Source: an uncultured Bacteroidales bacterium
GTDB taxonomy: Bacteria; Bacteroidota; Bacteroidia; Bacteroidales; UBA932
DNA: 38,108 bases
Assembly (NCBI GenBank): GCA_944326225.1
Contig: CALVDI010000020.1
Span: 1 to 38,108, forward strand
Direction of reading: 5' to 3'
Positions within the stretch are counted from its first letter, which is position 1, and every line of letters starts with the position of its first letter. Shown here piece by piece: positions 16,321 through 24,173 of this stretch. Under the pieces are notes generated by a model. That model ran no database searches, was not told the DNA's origin, and worked only from the letters and a program-made list of their open reading frames with translations. The position numbers were made by a program, and so were the translations under genes.

Positions 16321-16408
16321 CTCATATCTGCCCGTCAGGTCCTTTAAAAACCTGTCTTTCTCAGCACCTGCCCTGAGGTTGTTACGATGTTGAAAATGCG
16401 GTTATGTC

Positions 16409-16747
16409 TTAGCCGCGGTCGTAGTGGGGCATCCGCTCGGGGATGACGATGGAAAGCTCGATGATGCCTGCGACAGTCTTGCCGGAGCCGTCGGCTGCGT
16501 CCTTGTACCAGGGAGTCTGATGTATCAGCTTGCGCTGTCCCTTCTTGCTGATGGTGTACGAGTTGGTGATGCCTTCGGTGAGGATGCGGGCGATGATGCC
16601 GCGGGAGCGGTCATTGTGGCAGCCGAGCATGCAGCGGCCCCGCATGTCTCCGTTCACTGCCACGGACTTCTCGTTCTGGTATACGATTACGCACTCGGTG
16701 TCGCACACAGTAACGGCGCATTCCACATTCTTAAAGTAATCTTCCAT
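16409..16747 (-). CDS. Small single-domain PAS protein
   Basis: The 112-residue cytoplasmic protein looks like one PAS domain. The N-terminal helix and strand (MEDYFKNVECAVTVCDTECV) lead to IVYQNEKSVAV, then a CMLGCHN segment, a central helix with TEGITNSYTI, and final strands (QRKLIHQTPWY, GIIELSIVIPE). PAS domains bind ligands or cofactors and sense redox, oxygen or small molecules. No kinase, GGDEF or DNA-binding output is attached, so it may act in trans. Several cysteines (C10, C15, C19, C39, C43) are notable. It begins 27 bp after the dipeptidyl peptidase stop and is probably cotranscribed with it. Confidence 0.72.
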   Translation of the reverse strand: MEDYFKNVECAVTVCDTECVIVYQNEKSVAVNGDMRGRCMLGCHNDRSRGIIARILTEGITNSYTISKKGQRKLIHQTPWYKDAADGSGKTVAGIIELSIVIPERMPHYDRG

Positions 16748-16774
16748 AATCTGATGTCTGGTGGAGAGTGACTG

Positions 16775-19003
16775 TTATAAGTGTTCCTCCCAGTATCTGA
16801 ACATATACTGATAGAGGTGGTATGTGGTGTTCTCCCTCTCGTTGATGCTGTGCGAGCGCATGGGGTAGGAGAGCATGTCGAACATCTTGTTCTGGCGGAT
16901 GAGCTCGTTGACCAGCATCTCGCAGCTCTGGTAGTGGACATTGTCGTCTCCCGTGCCGTGAATCAGCAGCAGGTTGCCTTTCAGCCCTCCGGCGAAATTG
17001 ATGGGAGAGCCGTCATGGAATCCCTGCGGATTGGTGGAGGGCAGCCCCATGTACCTTTCCTGGTAAATGGTGTCGTAGAGGTACTGGGAATATACTCCGG
17101 CCACGGCTATCCCTGTTGAGTAGATAGAGGGGTATTTGAACATCAGATGTGCGGTGGACGAGCCTCCTCCGCTCCAGCCCCAGATGCCGATACGGTCCGG
17201 GTCCATGAAGCTGTAGGTCTGAAGGAGCTTGGTCACGGCTGCCGCATGGTCCGCCGGCGGTATGATGCCGACTTTGCCGTAGACGCATTTGCGCCACTCG
17301 CGGCCTCTCGGTGTGGCCACTCCGCGCGGGTCGATGCTCATGACGATGTAGCCTTCCTGTGCCAGGAAGCGGCTCCACAGATCGCCTCCGCTCCAAGAGT
17401 TCTGTACGGTGGACTGCCAGGGCTCGCCGTAGATGTAGAAGATTACGGGATATTTGGCCGTAGAGTCAAAGTCCGCCGGCTTTATCATCCATCCGTCCAG
17501 TACCACGTCGCCGATGTCCACCCGGAAAAATTCCTTGGCCCCGGGGTTGACGGCGGCGAATCTCTCTGCCAGTTCATGGTTGTCCTCCAGGGTGCGGACA
17601 GTCTTGTGTCCGGGCAGCGTGACTATCTCGTAGACGGTAGGGGTCTCGCTGTTGCTGAAGGTGTGCATGGCGTACTTGGCATCGGGGGATATCATGTAAC
17701 CGTGATGGCCTGCGGGCGCGTCGGCTGGAGTAATCCGCTCGGTCTTGCCACGGCCGTCCAGGCGACTGCGGTAGAGATATCTGTCTACCGGGCTGTCCGG
17801 AGATGCGATGTAGTACACCCATCCGCTCTCAGGGTCGATTCTCACCACATCTATGACATCAAAGTCTCCTTTGGTGATGAGGGAGACTTCGCTGCCGTCA
17901 CTGGATATTCTGTAGAGGTGTCTCCATCCGTCCCGTTCGCTGGTCCAGGTGAAGTGTTTTCCGTTGTTCAGCCAGACTATGTCGTCGTGGACGTCCAGGA
18001 AGGCCTCGTCAGTCTCGGTGAGCACGGGTGTGAGCTCCATGGTGCGGATATCGCCGTAGTAGACCATGTCGGTGTTCTGCTCGCGGTTGAGTCTCTGGAT
18101 CATAAGTCTGTCGGTGCCGGGTACGAACTCCATGCGGGCCAGATAGTGCTCTCTGGGGTCACCCTCAAATTCGAACCAGCGGGTGCCGGACTCTCCGTCT
18201 ACGTCCACTACGCCGATGCGTGCGGCAGAGTTGGCGGTGCCGGCCTTGGGATAGGGCAGGGGGATGACGGTGGAGTATATGGAATCGATGTTGTCTATCA
18301 TGTAGAATGTGCCGGTGCCTCTGGTGTCGAACTGCCAGTAGGCGATGCTCCGGCTGTCAGGACTCCAGCGCCAGCCGTCCTGCTGGTGGAGCTCCTCCTC
18401 GTAGACCCAGTCGAACTGTCCGTTGATGATCTCGTCGCTTCCGTCGGATGTCAGCCGGCGCACGGAGCCGTCGGCCAGGCTTTCCACGAACAGGTTGTTC
18501 TTATATACGTAGGCGATCATTGTCCCGTCGGGAGAGAACTTGGCGAACTGCATCCATGACGGCTCGAAGTCGTCACGTCCGAGACGGCGCAGCTCTCCGG
18601 ATGCCGGTATGTAGAGCCAGTAGTTGCCTCTTTTCGCGGTTCTCCATACGCGCTCGGCGTCAGTGTATATCAGAAGCATGGAGCGGTCGTCGGACCAGCT
18701 GTATCCGTCGATGCGCAGGGGTGTGTCCTTCCCCTCGGGTATGAGCTCGGACGCGGCTGTGGCGACGGTCTTTTCTCCGGTTCTGATGTCGTTGATGACC
18801 AGATTCTGCCCCCCGGTCACCGAATCTGTCTCCAGGGTCAGGAATGAGTGACCGTCATCGGCCCATCTGAATGCACTGATGCCCTTGGCGGCATATACGT
18901 GGTCTCTGTAGATGTCCTCAAGGGTGAGCCTGCCGTCCTGAGCGGAGGCGGAGAATGTGACTGCGAGTAAGCAGGACAGTGAGATAGCTATAATGTGTTT
19001 CAT
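16775..19003 (-). CDS. Secreted S9 family dipeptidyl peptidase (DPP4-like)
   Basis: This 742-residue protein has a Sec signal peptide (MKHIIAISLSCLLAVTFSAS, cleavage near residue 21), a beta-propeller domain (~30-490, with EELHQQDGWRWSPDS) and an alpha/beta hydrolase domain. The catalytic triad is S611 (GWSGGGS), D686 (GTGDDNVH) and H718 (RSHSI). DPP4-type enzymes remove X-Pro dipeptides from peptide N-termini, and in Bacteroidota they feed periplasmic peptide use. The length agrees with the family. It heads a minus-strand unit with the PAS gene and the pdxS-pdxT remnant. A TATCTTTG box lies 26 bp before the start. It diverges from another proline-specific peptidase gene (aminopeptidase P-like), so both share one control region. 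Confidence 0.93.
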   Translation of the reverse strand: MKHIIAISLSCLLAVTFSASAQDGRLTLEDIYRDHVYAAKGISAFRWADDGHSFLTLETDSVTGGQNLVINDIRTGEKTVATAASELIPEGKDTPLRIDGYSWSDDRSMLLIYTDAERVWRTAKRGNYWLYIPASGELRRLGRDDFEPSWMQFAKFSPDGTMIAYVYKNNLFVESLADGSVRRLTSDGSDEIINGQFDWVYEEELHQQDGWRWSPDSRSIAYWQFDTRGTGTFYMIDNIDSIYSTVIPLPYPKAGTANSAARIGVVDVDGESGTRWFEFEGDPREHYLARMEFVPGTDRLMIQRLNREQNTDMVYYGDIRTMELTPVLTETDEAFLDVHDDIVWLNNGKHFTWTSERDGWRHLYRISSDGSEVSLITKGDFDVIDVVRIDPESGWVYYIASPDSPVDRYLYRSRLDGRGKTERITPADAPAGHHGYMISPDAKYAMHTFSNSETPTVYEIVTLPGHKTVRTLEDNHELAERFAAVNPGAKEFFRVDIGDVVLDGWMIKPADFDSTAKYPVIFYIYGEPWQSTVQNSWSGGDLWSRFLAQEGYIVMSIDPRGVATPRGREWRKCVYGKVGIIPPADHAAAVTKLLQTYSFMDPDRIGIWGWSGGGSSTAHLMFKYPSIYSTGIAVAGVYSQYLYDTIYQERYMGLPSTNPQGFHDGSPINFAGGLKGNLLLIHGTGDDNVHYQSCEMLVNELIRQNKMFDMLSYPMRSHSINERENTTYHLYQYMFRYWEEHL

Positions 19004-19028
19004 CTATACGGTGTTTAATATGCGCGCA

Positions 19029-19036
19029 CAAAGATA
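19029..19036 (-). promoter_or_regulatory. -7 box of dipeptidyl peptidase gene
   Basis: TATCTTTG on the minus strand matches TAnnTTTG, 26 bp before the ATG at 19003. No clear -33 TTG is found, so spacing support is missing. Confidence 0.5.
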
Positions 19037-19077
19037 AAAGATAATAAGTCTCGCGGTGTGGAAGTGATAAATAATTG

Positions 19078-19108
19078 TTGGCCTTTGAGAATAATTTTTT
19101 TAAATTTG
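19078..19108 (+). promoter_or_regulatory. Promoter of aminopeptidase P / sensory hydrogenase operon
   Basis: TTGG (19078-19081), 19 nt and TAAATTTG (19101-19108) match the Bacteroidota promoter, 27 bp before the ATG at 19136. This is one of the best promoter matches in the window. Confidence 0.7.
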
Positions 19109-19135
19109 AAGTCAAAACCTGATAAAACCTCAGCC

Positions 19136-20524
19136 ATGTTTGCAAAAGAGACTTATATCGACAGGAGAACAGCTCTCATAGGAGAGATGAAAAAGCTCCG
19201 TCAGTCCGGACTTCTGCTCTTTCTGGGCAATGACGAGTCCGGCATGAACTATGCCGACAACCCCTATCCTTTCCGCCAGGATTCTACGTTCCTGTATTTT
19301 TTCGGTCTTGATTTCCCCGGCCTTGCCGCACTGATAGACATGGAGGACGGCAAGGTGTCCGTATATACAGACGAATTGACCATAGACAATATCGTATGGA
19401 AGGGAAGCCTGCCTGTAAGGGAACTGTGCAGTAGGGCGGGCGTGGAGCATACGGGGTCCATGGACGAGCTCAGGTCCCTGCTCATGAAGGCTGAGCACAA
19501 GGGCCGGATGGTGCATTTCCTGCCTCCCTACAGGGGACGGCATTATGTCAAGATGTTCAATCTGGCGGGGCTGCCGGGCGGGGCATTTGACGACAGTGTG
19601 TCGATACCGTTTATCAAGGCGGTGATCAGCCTCAGGAGCCACAAGTCCCCCGAGGAGATAATGGAGATAGAGGATGCGGTCAACATATCCTCAGACATGA
19701 ATCTGGCCATGATCAGCATGATACATCCTGGCATGTCGGAGAAGGAGGTGGTCTCCGTGGTTACCGGTATCGCGCTGAGAAAAGGTATAGGTCTGGCGTT
19801 TCCGGTAATAGCCACGGTTGACGGTCAGATACTGAACAATCACTGGTACGGCAATATCATGCAGGAGGGCGACCTTTTCCTTCTTAACGCCGGTGCTGAG
19901 AACAGGATGCACTATTCCGGTGACATATCAGCCACCGCGCCTGTAGGCAAGCGGTTTACCGATAGGCAGAGGATGATATACGACATAGTGCTTCACGCCC
20001 ATACGGCCGCAGTGGAGGCCCTCAGGCCCGGAGTGCCTTTCCTGGATGTGCATATGAGGGCATGTGAGGTGATGGCAGAAGATCTCAAGAGTGTGGGTCT
20101 TATGAAAGGCAATGTACACGAGGCTGTACAGGAGGGAGCCCATGCCCTGTTCTTCCCCAACGGCCTCGGTCATATGCTGGGCCTTGACGTGCATGACATG
20201 GAGGCTCTCGGAGAGGCCTGGGTAGGATATGACGGTCATCCGAGAAGTACAAAGTTCGGTCTCAAGTCCCTGCGTCTGGCCAGAGAACTGGAGCCCGGTT
20301 ACGTGCTGACCATTGAGCCGGGTATCTATTTTATCCCCGAGTTGATAGACTTGTGGAGGAGTACCGGCAAGTTCAAGGATTTCCTGAATTACGACGAGAT
20401 AGAGAAGTTCAGGGATTTCGGCGGCTTCAGGATAGAGCGGGATTACATGATACTGGACAATGGCAACCGCCGTCTAGGCAAATATCTGCCTATTACGGCT
20501 GACGAGGTGGAGGCGATGCGATGA
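19136..20524 (+). CDS. pepP: Aminopeptidase P-like M24 metallopeptidase with an altered metal ligand
   Basis: The 462-residue cytoplasmic protein has the N-terminal domain of Xaa-Pro aminopeptidases (~1-170) and the pita-bread catalytic domain (~180-450). Metal ligands of the family are D, D, H, E, E. Here they read N251 (LLNAGAE), D263 (YSGDIS), H346 (GLGHMLG), E394 (TIEPGIY) and E434 (RIERD), so the first aspartate is asparagine. This may weaken dimetal binding, and activity is uncertain. I chose the ATG at 19136 over 19058 because it follows the promoter and gives the usual start (MFAKETYIDRR). Its TGA overlaps the ATG of the 2Fe-2S gene (ATGA), which ties the peptidase to the hydrogenase-sensor operon. 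Confidence 0.92.
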   Translation: MFAKETYIDRRTALIGEMKKLRQSGLLLFLGNDESGMNYADNPYPFRQDSTFLYFFGLDFPGLAALIDMEDGKVSVYTDELTIDNIVWKGSLPVRELCSRAGVEHTGSMDELRSLLMKAEHKGRMVHFLPPYRGRHYVKMFNLAGLPGGAFDDSVSIPFIKAVISLRSHKSPEEIMEIEDAVNISSDMNLAMISMIHPGMSEKEVVSVVTGIALRKGIGLAFPVIATVDGQILNNHWYGNIMQEGDLFLLNAGAENRMHYSGDISATAPVGKRFTDRQRMIYDIVLHAHTAAVEALRPGVPFLDVHMRACEVMAEDLKSVGLMKGNVHEAVQEGAHALFFPNGLGHMLGLDVHDMEALGEAWVGYDGHPRSTKFGLKSLRLARELEPGYVLTIEPGIYFIPELIDLWRSTGKFKDFLNYDEIEKFRDFGGFRIERDYMILDNGNRRLGKYLPITADEVEAMR

Positions 20525-20805
20525 TAGTGAAGATATGCATAGGCAGCTCATGCCATCTGAAGGGCTCCTACGATGTGGTGCAGGGTATGAGGGATATCCT
20601 CAAGAAGTACGATGTGGAGGACCTGGTGGAGCTTCAGGCAAGTTTCTGTTTCGGACAGTGCGCGGACGGAGTGGTGATGCGTGCCGAGGAGTCCCTGGAC
20701 GGCTCCGAGGACGTGTTTGTCAGGGGAGTGAATAAGGACAATGTGGAGCAGAAGTTCCTCAGCGAGGTGTATCCCAAACTGGGACTTCCTGCTCCTGAAA
20801 AGTGA
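20521..20805 (+). CDS. Thioredoxin-like [2Fe-2S] ferredoxin
   Basis: This 94-residue protein resembles the NuoE/thioredoxin-like 2Fe-2S family. Four cysteines in the family spacing, C6 and C11 (ICIGSSC) and C43 and C47 (CFGQC), would bind the cluster. It likely passes electrons to or from the adjacent [FeFe]-hydrogenase-like protein. Small 2Fe-2S proteins of this type commonly precede sensory hydrogenase genes. It starts inside the stop of the aminopeptidase gene and ends 22 bp before the hydrogenase gene. Confidence 0.88.
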   Translation: MIVKICIGSSCHLKGSYDVVQGMRDILKKYDVEDLVELQASFCFGQCADGVVMRAEESLDGSEDVFVRGVNKDNVEQKFLSEVYPKLGLPAPEK

Positions 20806-20827
20806 TGTAACAACATAAACCAGACTT

Positions 20828-22582
20828 ATGAAAGAATACCTCGAGTTCAAGAAAGCCCGTTGCAAGGATTGTTATAAATGCTTGAGAGAGTGTCCTGTAA
20901 AGGCGATTGAAGTCAAGAACCATCAGGCACAGATCATCAAGGAACGGTGTATACTCTGCGGTCGCTGCACGGTGGTATGCCCTCAGAACGCCAAGATAGT
21001 CCACAGCGAGAAGGATGAGGTGGACAGTCTGCTTCTGGACAATGACAAGGTCGTGGCCAGCGTGGCGCCTTCGTTCATATCGTCTTTCCGCCTGAAGAAT
21101 TTCGCCCAGATGGAGACAGTCCTGTACAAGCTGGGCTTCGCGTATGCGGAGGAGACGGCGGTGGGGGCAAATGCGGTGACGAAGGAGTATGCCAGGTGCA
21201 TGGCTTCAGGGGATTTCCCCAACTTCATTACCTCCGCCTGTCCGGCTTTGTGCCGTCTTATACAGGAGTATCATCCCAATGCCTTGAAGTATCTGGCTCC
21301 GGTGGATTCTCCTATGATCGCCCATGCGAAGATACTCCGGCAGCGTTTTCCAGGATGCAAGGTGGTTTTCATCGGGCCGTGTATAGCGAAGAAGCGCGAA
21401 GCCCGTGAAAGCGGTCTTATCAGCGGTGTGCTGACATTCGAGGACCTGCGGCGCTTCATGATTGAGCGGGGCGTGACATTCCCTCTGCCGGATGCGGTTG
21501 ACGAGTTCGAGGCGTTCTCATGCACGGGCATTACCGGTGACGGGGTAGCCAACAGGAGCAAGTCCTATCCGATACGCCGCGGCATCATCCATTCGTTCGA
21601 GAGCCGCCCTTCGGGATACGATTACGTCGCGGTGGACGGGCCGCAGAACTGTGTGAACACGCTGGAGAACATCGACAAGGTCACCGGGGTGTTCTTTGAG
21701 ATGAACATGTGCGAGAATGCCTGTGTGAGCGGACCGTGCAGCATGGTGGATGACGGAGAGGAGGTCCGGGCGGCAGTAGAGGTGAAGAGGTATGTCAGGG
21801 AGGAGTGTGCCGCGCTGCCGCGTGAGCAGGAGGGGGACAGGTCTTACGATGTGGATATCTCGGCGGCCTATCCCAGGATAGAGGGCAGGAGCATGACTCC
21901 TACGCAGGAGCAGATAGAGGAGATTCTCCACCGTACCGGCAAGTTCAAGCCTGAGGACGAGCTCAACTGCGGCTCTTGCGGTTATCCTACCTGCAGGGAG
22001 AAGGCCTGGGCTGTGTTCAACGGTTATGCGGACATAGACATCTGTCTGCCGTACATGCGTGAGAGGGCCGAGTCTATGTCCTATGAGATCATCCACAACA
22101 GCCCGGAGGGTATCGTGGTGCTGGACAGCGAGATGAATGTGGTGGATATCAACAGCAAGGCCAAGGAGCTGCTGGGCATTACTGCTGTCAGTCTCAAGGG
22201 GCTTCCGGCCATAGACTTTTTCAACCCTACCGAGTTCCTTATCGCTCAGAATTCCGGCCGCCAGTACGTGCGCAAGAAGATATACGTGGCTGAGACGAAA
22301 CGCCACATAGAGATGTCCATCAGCATCCTGAAAGGGAACCATGCGCTGTTCGGCATCCTGAAGGATATCACCGAAGAGGTCCACTACAACGAGAAGTTCG
22401 GAAAGATGCGTATGGAGACCCTGGCCACCACTGACGATGTGATCAAGAAGCAGATGAGAGTGGCGCAGGAGATCGCCTCGCTTCTCGGTGAGACCACGGC
22501 CGAGACGAAAGTCGCCTTGCTGAAGCTGAAGAAGACTCTCATGCAGGAGGAAGAGGAGAGGGAACGCTCAGAAAAGTCATAA
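20828..22582 (+). CDS. Sensory-type [FeFe]-hydrogenase with PAS domain (HsfB-like)
   Basis: The 584-residue cytoplasmic protein has two 4Fe-4S ferredoxin motifs (C12/15/18/22 and C41/44/47/51), an [FeFe]-hydrogenase H-domain (~75-310), another 4Fe-4S motif (C381, C384, C389, C406, in CGSCGYPTC), a PAS domain (~415-520) and a C-terminal helix that could be coiled coil. The H-cluster motifs are modified: TSACP at 135-139 (usually TSCCP), GPC at 183-185 (usually MPC) and EMNMC...C at 291-299. The H-cluster ligands C138, C185, C295 and C299 remain, but the proton-transfer cysteine is alanine (A137). That substitution is known from sensory hydrogenases such as Thermotoga HydS. The protein probably senses H2 or redox state. 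Maturases HydE, HydF and HydG are not in the window. Confidence 0.9.
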   Translation: MKEYLEFKKARCKDCYKCLRECPVKAIEVKNHQAQIIKERCILCGRCTVVCPQNAKIVHSEKDEVDSLLLDNDKVVASVAPSFISSFRLKNFAQMETVLYKLGFAYAEETAVGANAVTKEYARCMASGDFPNFITSACPALCRLIQEYHPNALKYLAPVDSPMIAHAKILRQRFPGCKVVFIGPCIAKKREARESGLISGVLTFEDLRRFMIERGVTFPLPDAVDEFEAFSCTGITGDGVANRSKSYPIRRGIIHSFESRPSGYDYVAVDGPQNCVNTLENIDKVTGVFFEMNMCENACVSGPCSMVDDGEEVRAAVEVKRYVREECAALPREQEGDRSYDVDISAAYPRIEGRSMTPTQEQIEEILHRTGKFKPEDELNCGSCGYPTCREKAWAVFNGYADIDICLPYMRERAESMSYEIIHNSPEGIVVLDSEMNVVDINSKAKELLGITAVSLKGLPAIDFFNPTEFLIAQNSGRQYVRKKIYVAETKRHIEMSISILKGNHALFGILKDITEEVHYNEKFGKMRMETLATTDDVIKKQMRVAQEIASLLGETTAETKVALLKLKKTLMQEEEERERSEKS

Positions 22583-22592
22583 TCCGCGGCCT

Positions 22593-23756
22593 ATGAAAGA
22601 GTTGTTTATAGAGTACGGCTATGTGTCCCTGAACAAGTTCGGGGAAGAGCTCTGTGGAGACAAAGTGGAGAGTGTCACCGTGGACGGCTACACTACTCTT
22701 GTTCTGGCCGATGGCCTGGGCAGCGGCGTAAAGGCCAACATTCTGTCTACGCTTTCCTCGAAGATACTGTGTACGATGGTGGCCAACAACATCCCCATCG
22801 AGGACTGCATCGAGACCATGATCCAGACTTTGCCGGTGTGCAAGGTGCGCGGGGTGGCGTATTCGACATTTTCTGTCATACACGTGGATGCTTCCGGTCA
22901 TGGATATCTTTTTGAATTCGACAATCCTCAGGCAGTATATTACCATGAGGGACACTGTGTGGATTTTGACCGCAAGCCTTTGGATGTCCTGGGCAAGAAG
23001 GTGTATCATTCGGAGATCAATCTGTGCGACGGGGATATCGTGCTGGTGATGTCGGACGGTACGATACACGCCGGTATAGGCCGTGTGCTCAATTTCGGCT
23101 GGGACCGCAAGGACATCATGGAGCATATGGACCGCAATATCCGGCCGGAGATGTCGGCCCGCTGCGTGGCCTGGCTGCTGGCTGCCGCCTGTAATGACCT
23201 GTACATGGACAAGCCGGGCGATGACACCACGGTGGCTGCCCTGAAGATGCGCGAGGCCCTGCACGTCAACCTGATGGTGGGCCCGCCGGTCAACAAGGAG
23301 AACGACGACTACTACGTGGCCAAGTTCATGGAGGGCGACAGCAAGAAAGTGGTCTGCGGAGGCACCAGCTCCCAGATTGTGGCCCGCTACCTGGGCAAGA
23401 AGGTCACGACGAGCCTGGACTTTCCTGACAAGGAAGTTCCGCCCATCGGTCACATCGACGGGATAGACCTGACGACCGAGGGAGTGATAACACTGCGCCG
23501 CCTGTTGGAGCTTACTGAAAAGTACATTTCGCCCAATGACTTGACCCCAAAGATGTTCACAAAACAGGACGGAGCCTCGCTCCTGGCTCAGATGCTGCTT
23601 GAGAATGCCACCCACATCACCTTCTTCGTAGGCCAGGGTGTCAACAAGGCCCATGAGGGGCTGCCCATAGACACCACACTGAAGCTTAAACTGATTGAGC
23701 GTCTTGCGTCCAGTCTCAAGGCCATCGGCAAGGTCGTGGACATACACTACGCCTAG
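22593..23756 (+). CDS. SpoIIE/PP2C-type serine phosphatase, output of hydrogenase sensor
   Basis: The first ~240 of 387 residues form a SpoIIE-like PP2C phosphatase. Metal-binding motifs are LADGLGSG at residues 38-45, a central SDGTIHAG, and the terminal PGDDTTVAAL. Such enzymes dephosphorylate Ser/Thr, often on anti-sigma antagonists. The C-terminal ~140 residues contain VCGGTSSQIVARYLGK and a helical end. This extra domain recurs in phosphatases next to sensory [FeFe]-hydrogenases, and its role is unclear. The gene starts 10 bp after the hydrogenase gene, so the pair likely forms a sensor-output module. The target phosphoprotein is not in the window. Confidence 0.9.
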   Translation: MKELFIEYGYVSLNKFGEELCGDKVESVTVDGYTTLVLADGLGSGVKANILSTLSSKILCTMVANNIPIEDCIETMIQTLPVCKVRGVAYSTFSVIHVDASGHGYLFEFDNPQAVYYHEGHCVDFDRKPLDVLGKKVYHSEINLCDGDIVLVMSDGTIHAGIGRVLNFGWDRKDIMEHMDRNIRPEMSARCVAWLLAAACNDLYMDKPGDDTTVAALKMREALHVNLMVGPPVNKENDDYYVAKFMEGDSKKVVCGGTSSQIVARYLGKKVTTSLDFPDKEVPPIGHIDGIDLTTEGVITLRRLLELTEKYISPNDLTPKMFTKQDGASLLAQMLLENATHITFFVGQGVNKAHEGLPIDTTLKLKLIERLASSLKAIGKVVDIHYA

Positions 23757-23943
23757 TCAGGTCTTCCGGCTCAGGCGTATCTGCCCTCCTGTCTGCTGCC
23801 GTGTACATACACTATGCCTACTGGCAGCGTAACCTCCTGATCCCTGGACACGCCCTATCCCTGTCTGGAATTAACACACGCCACAGGCACACCGCAGGTG
23901 AACCGAAATCCAGCCACACCGGTACACCTGCACCCACTTTAAT

Positions 23944-24045
23944 GAAAATCCAGCAGTCGAAAAGACCAGGCCCTCCCACCGCTTTGCGGCGGGCCCCTCC
24001 CTCTAGAGCCGAGGGCGGCTAGTCTTTTCTCGTTGCCGGATTTTC
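23944..24045. repeat. Imperfect inverted repeat with inner hairpins
   Basis: Arms GAAAATCCAGCAGTCGAAAA (start 23944) and the reverse complement at 24022-24045 match at most positions over ~23 nt. The inside holds smaller hairpins such as CCGCtttGCGG and CCCTC...GAGGG. The folded form would be a branched stem-loop. It may be a terminator or a mobile REP-like element. Confidence 0.65.
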
Positions 24046-24059
24046 ACCACGCTCACGCG

Positions 24060-24103
24060 GGGGAAAGTGAACCGTTTTCGCAGAAAAACCCGGCACTTTC
24101 CCC
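24060..24103. repeat. REP-like 44-nt palindrome, inverted copy
   Basis: Perfect 10-nt ends GGGGAAAGTG/CACTTTCCCC enclose a weaker inner stem. It is the reverse complement of the copies at 37925-37968 and 38031-38074, with two and three differences respectively. Three copies in 38 kb, all in gaps between genes, suggest a dispersed palindromic family. Confidence 0.85.
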
Positions 24104-24173
24104 ACCGGGGGTGGAGACTGTGAGTCTTTCTGTGGGGGGAGGTAGAGGATGTGAGGGAGGAGGGTGGAGGGGG

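Larger units (their letters stand above)
23757..24173. other. Repeat-rich gap between convergent operons
   Basis: No supported gene is seen. The stretch holds a partial echo of the upstream gene's last codons (ACATACACTAYGCCTA near 23744 and 23806), a long imperfect inverted repeat (23944-24045) and a 44-nt palindrome (24060-24103) related to copies at the right window edge. Transcription converges here, so these hairpins may act as terminators in both directions. Confidence 0.6.

Noticed and set aside
17147-18559. 470-residue plus-strand frame
   Set aside because: It is antisense to the dipeptidyl peptidase, whose catalytic triad, propeller and signal peptide are clear. The antisense product has no domain pattern.
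22539-23747. 402-residue minus-strand frame
   Set aside because: It is antisense to the SpoIIE phosphatase. It is His/Val-rich by codon mirroring and has no motif.
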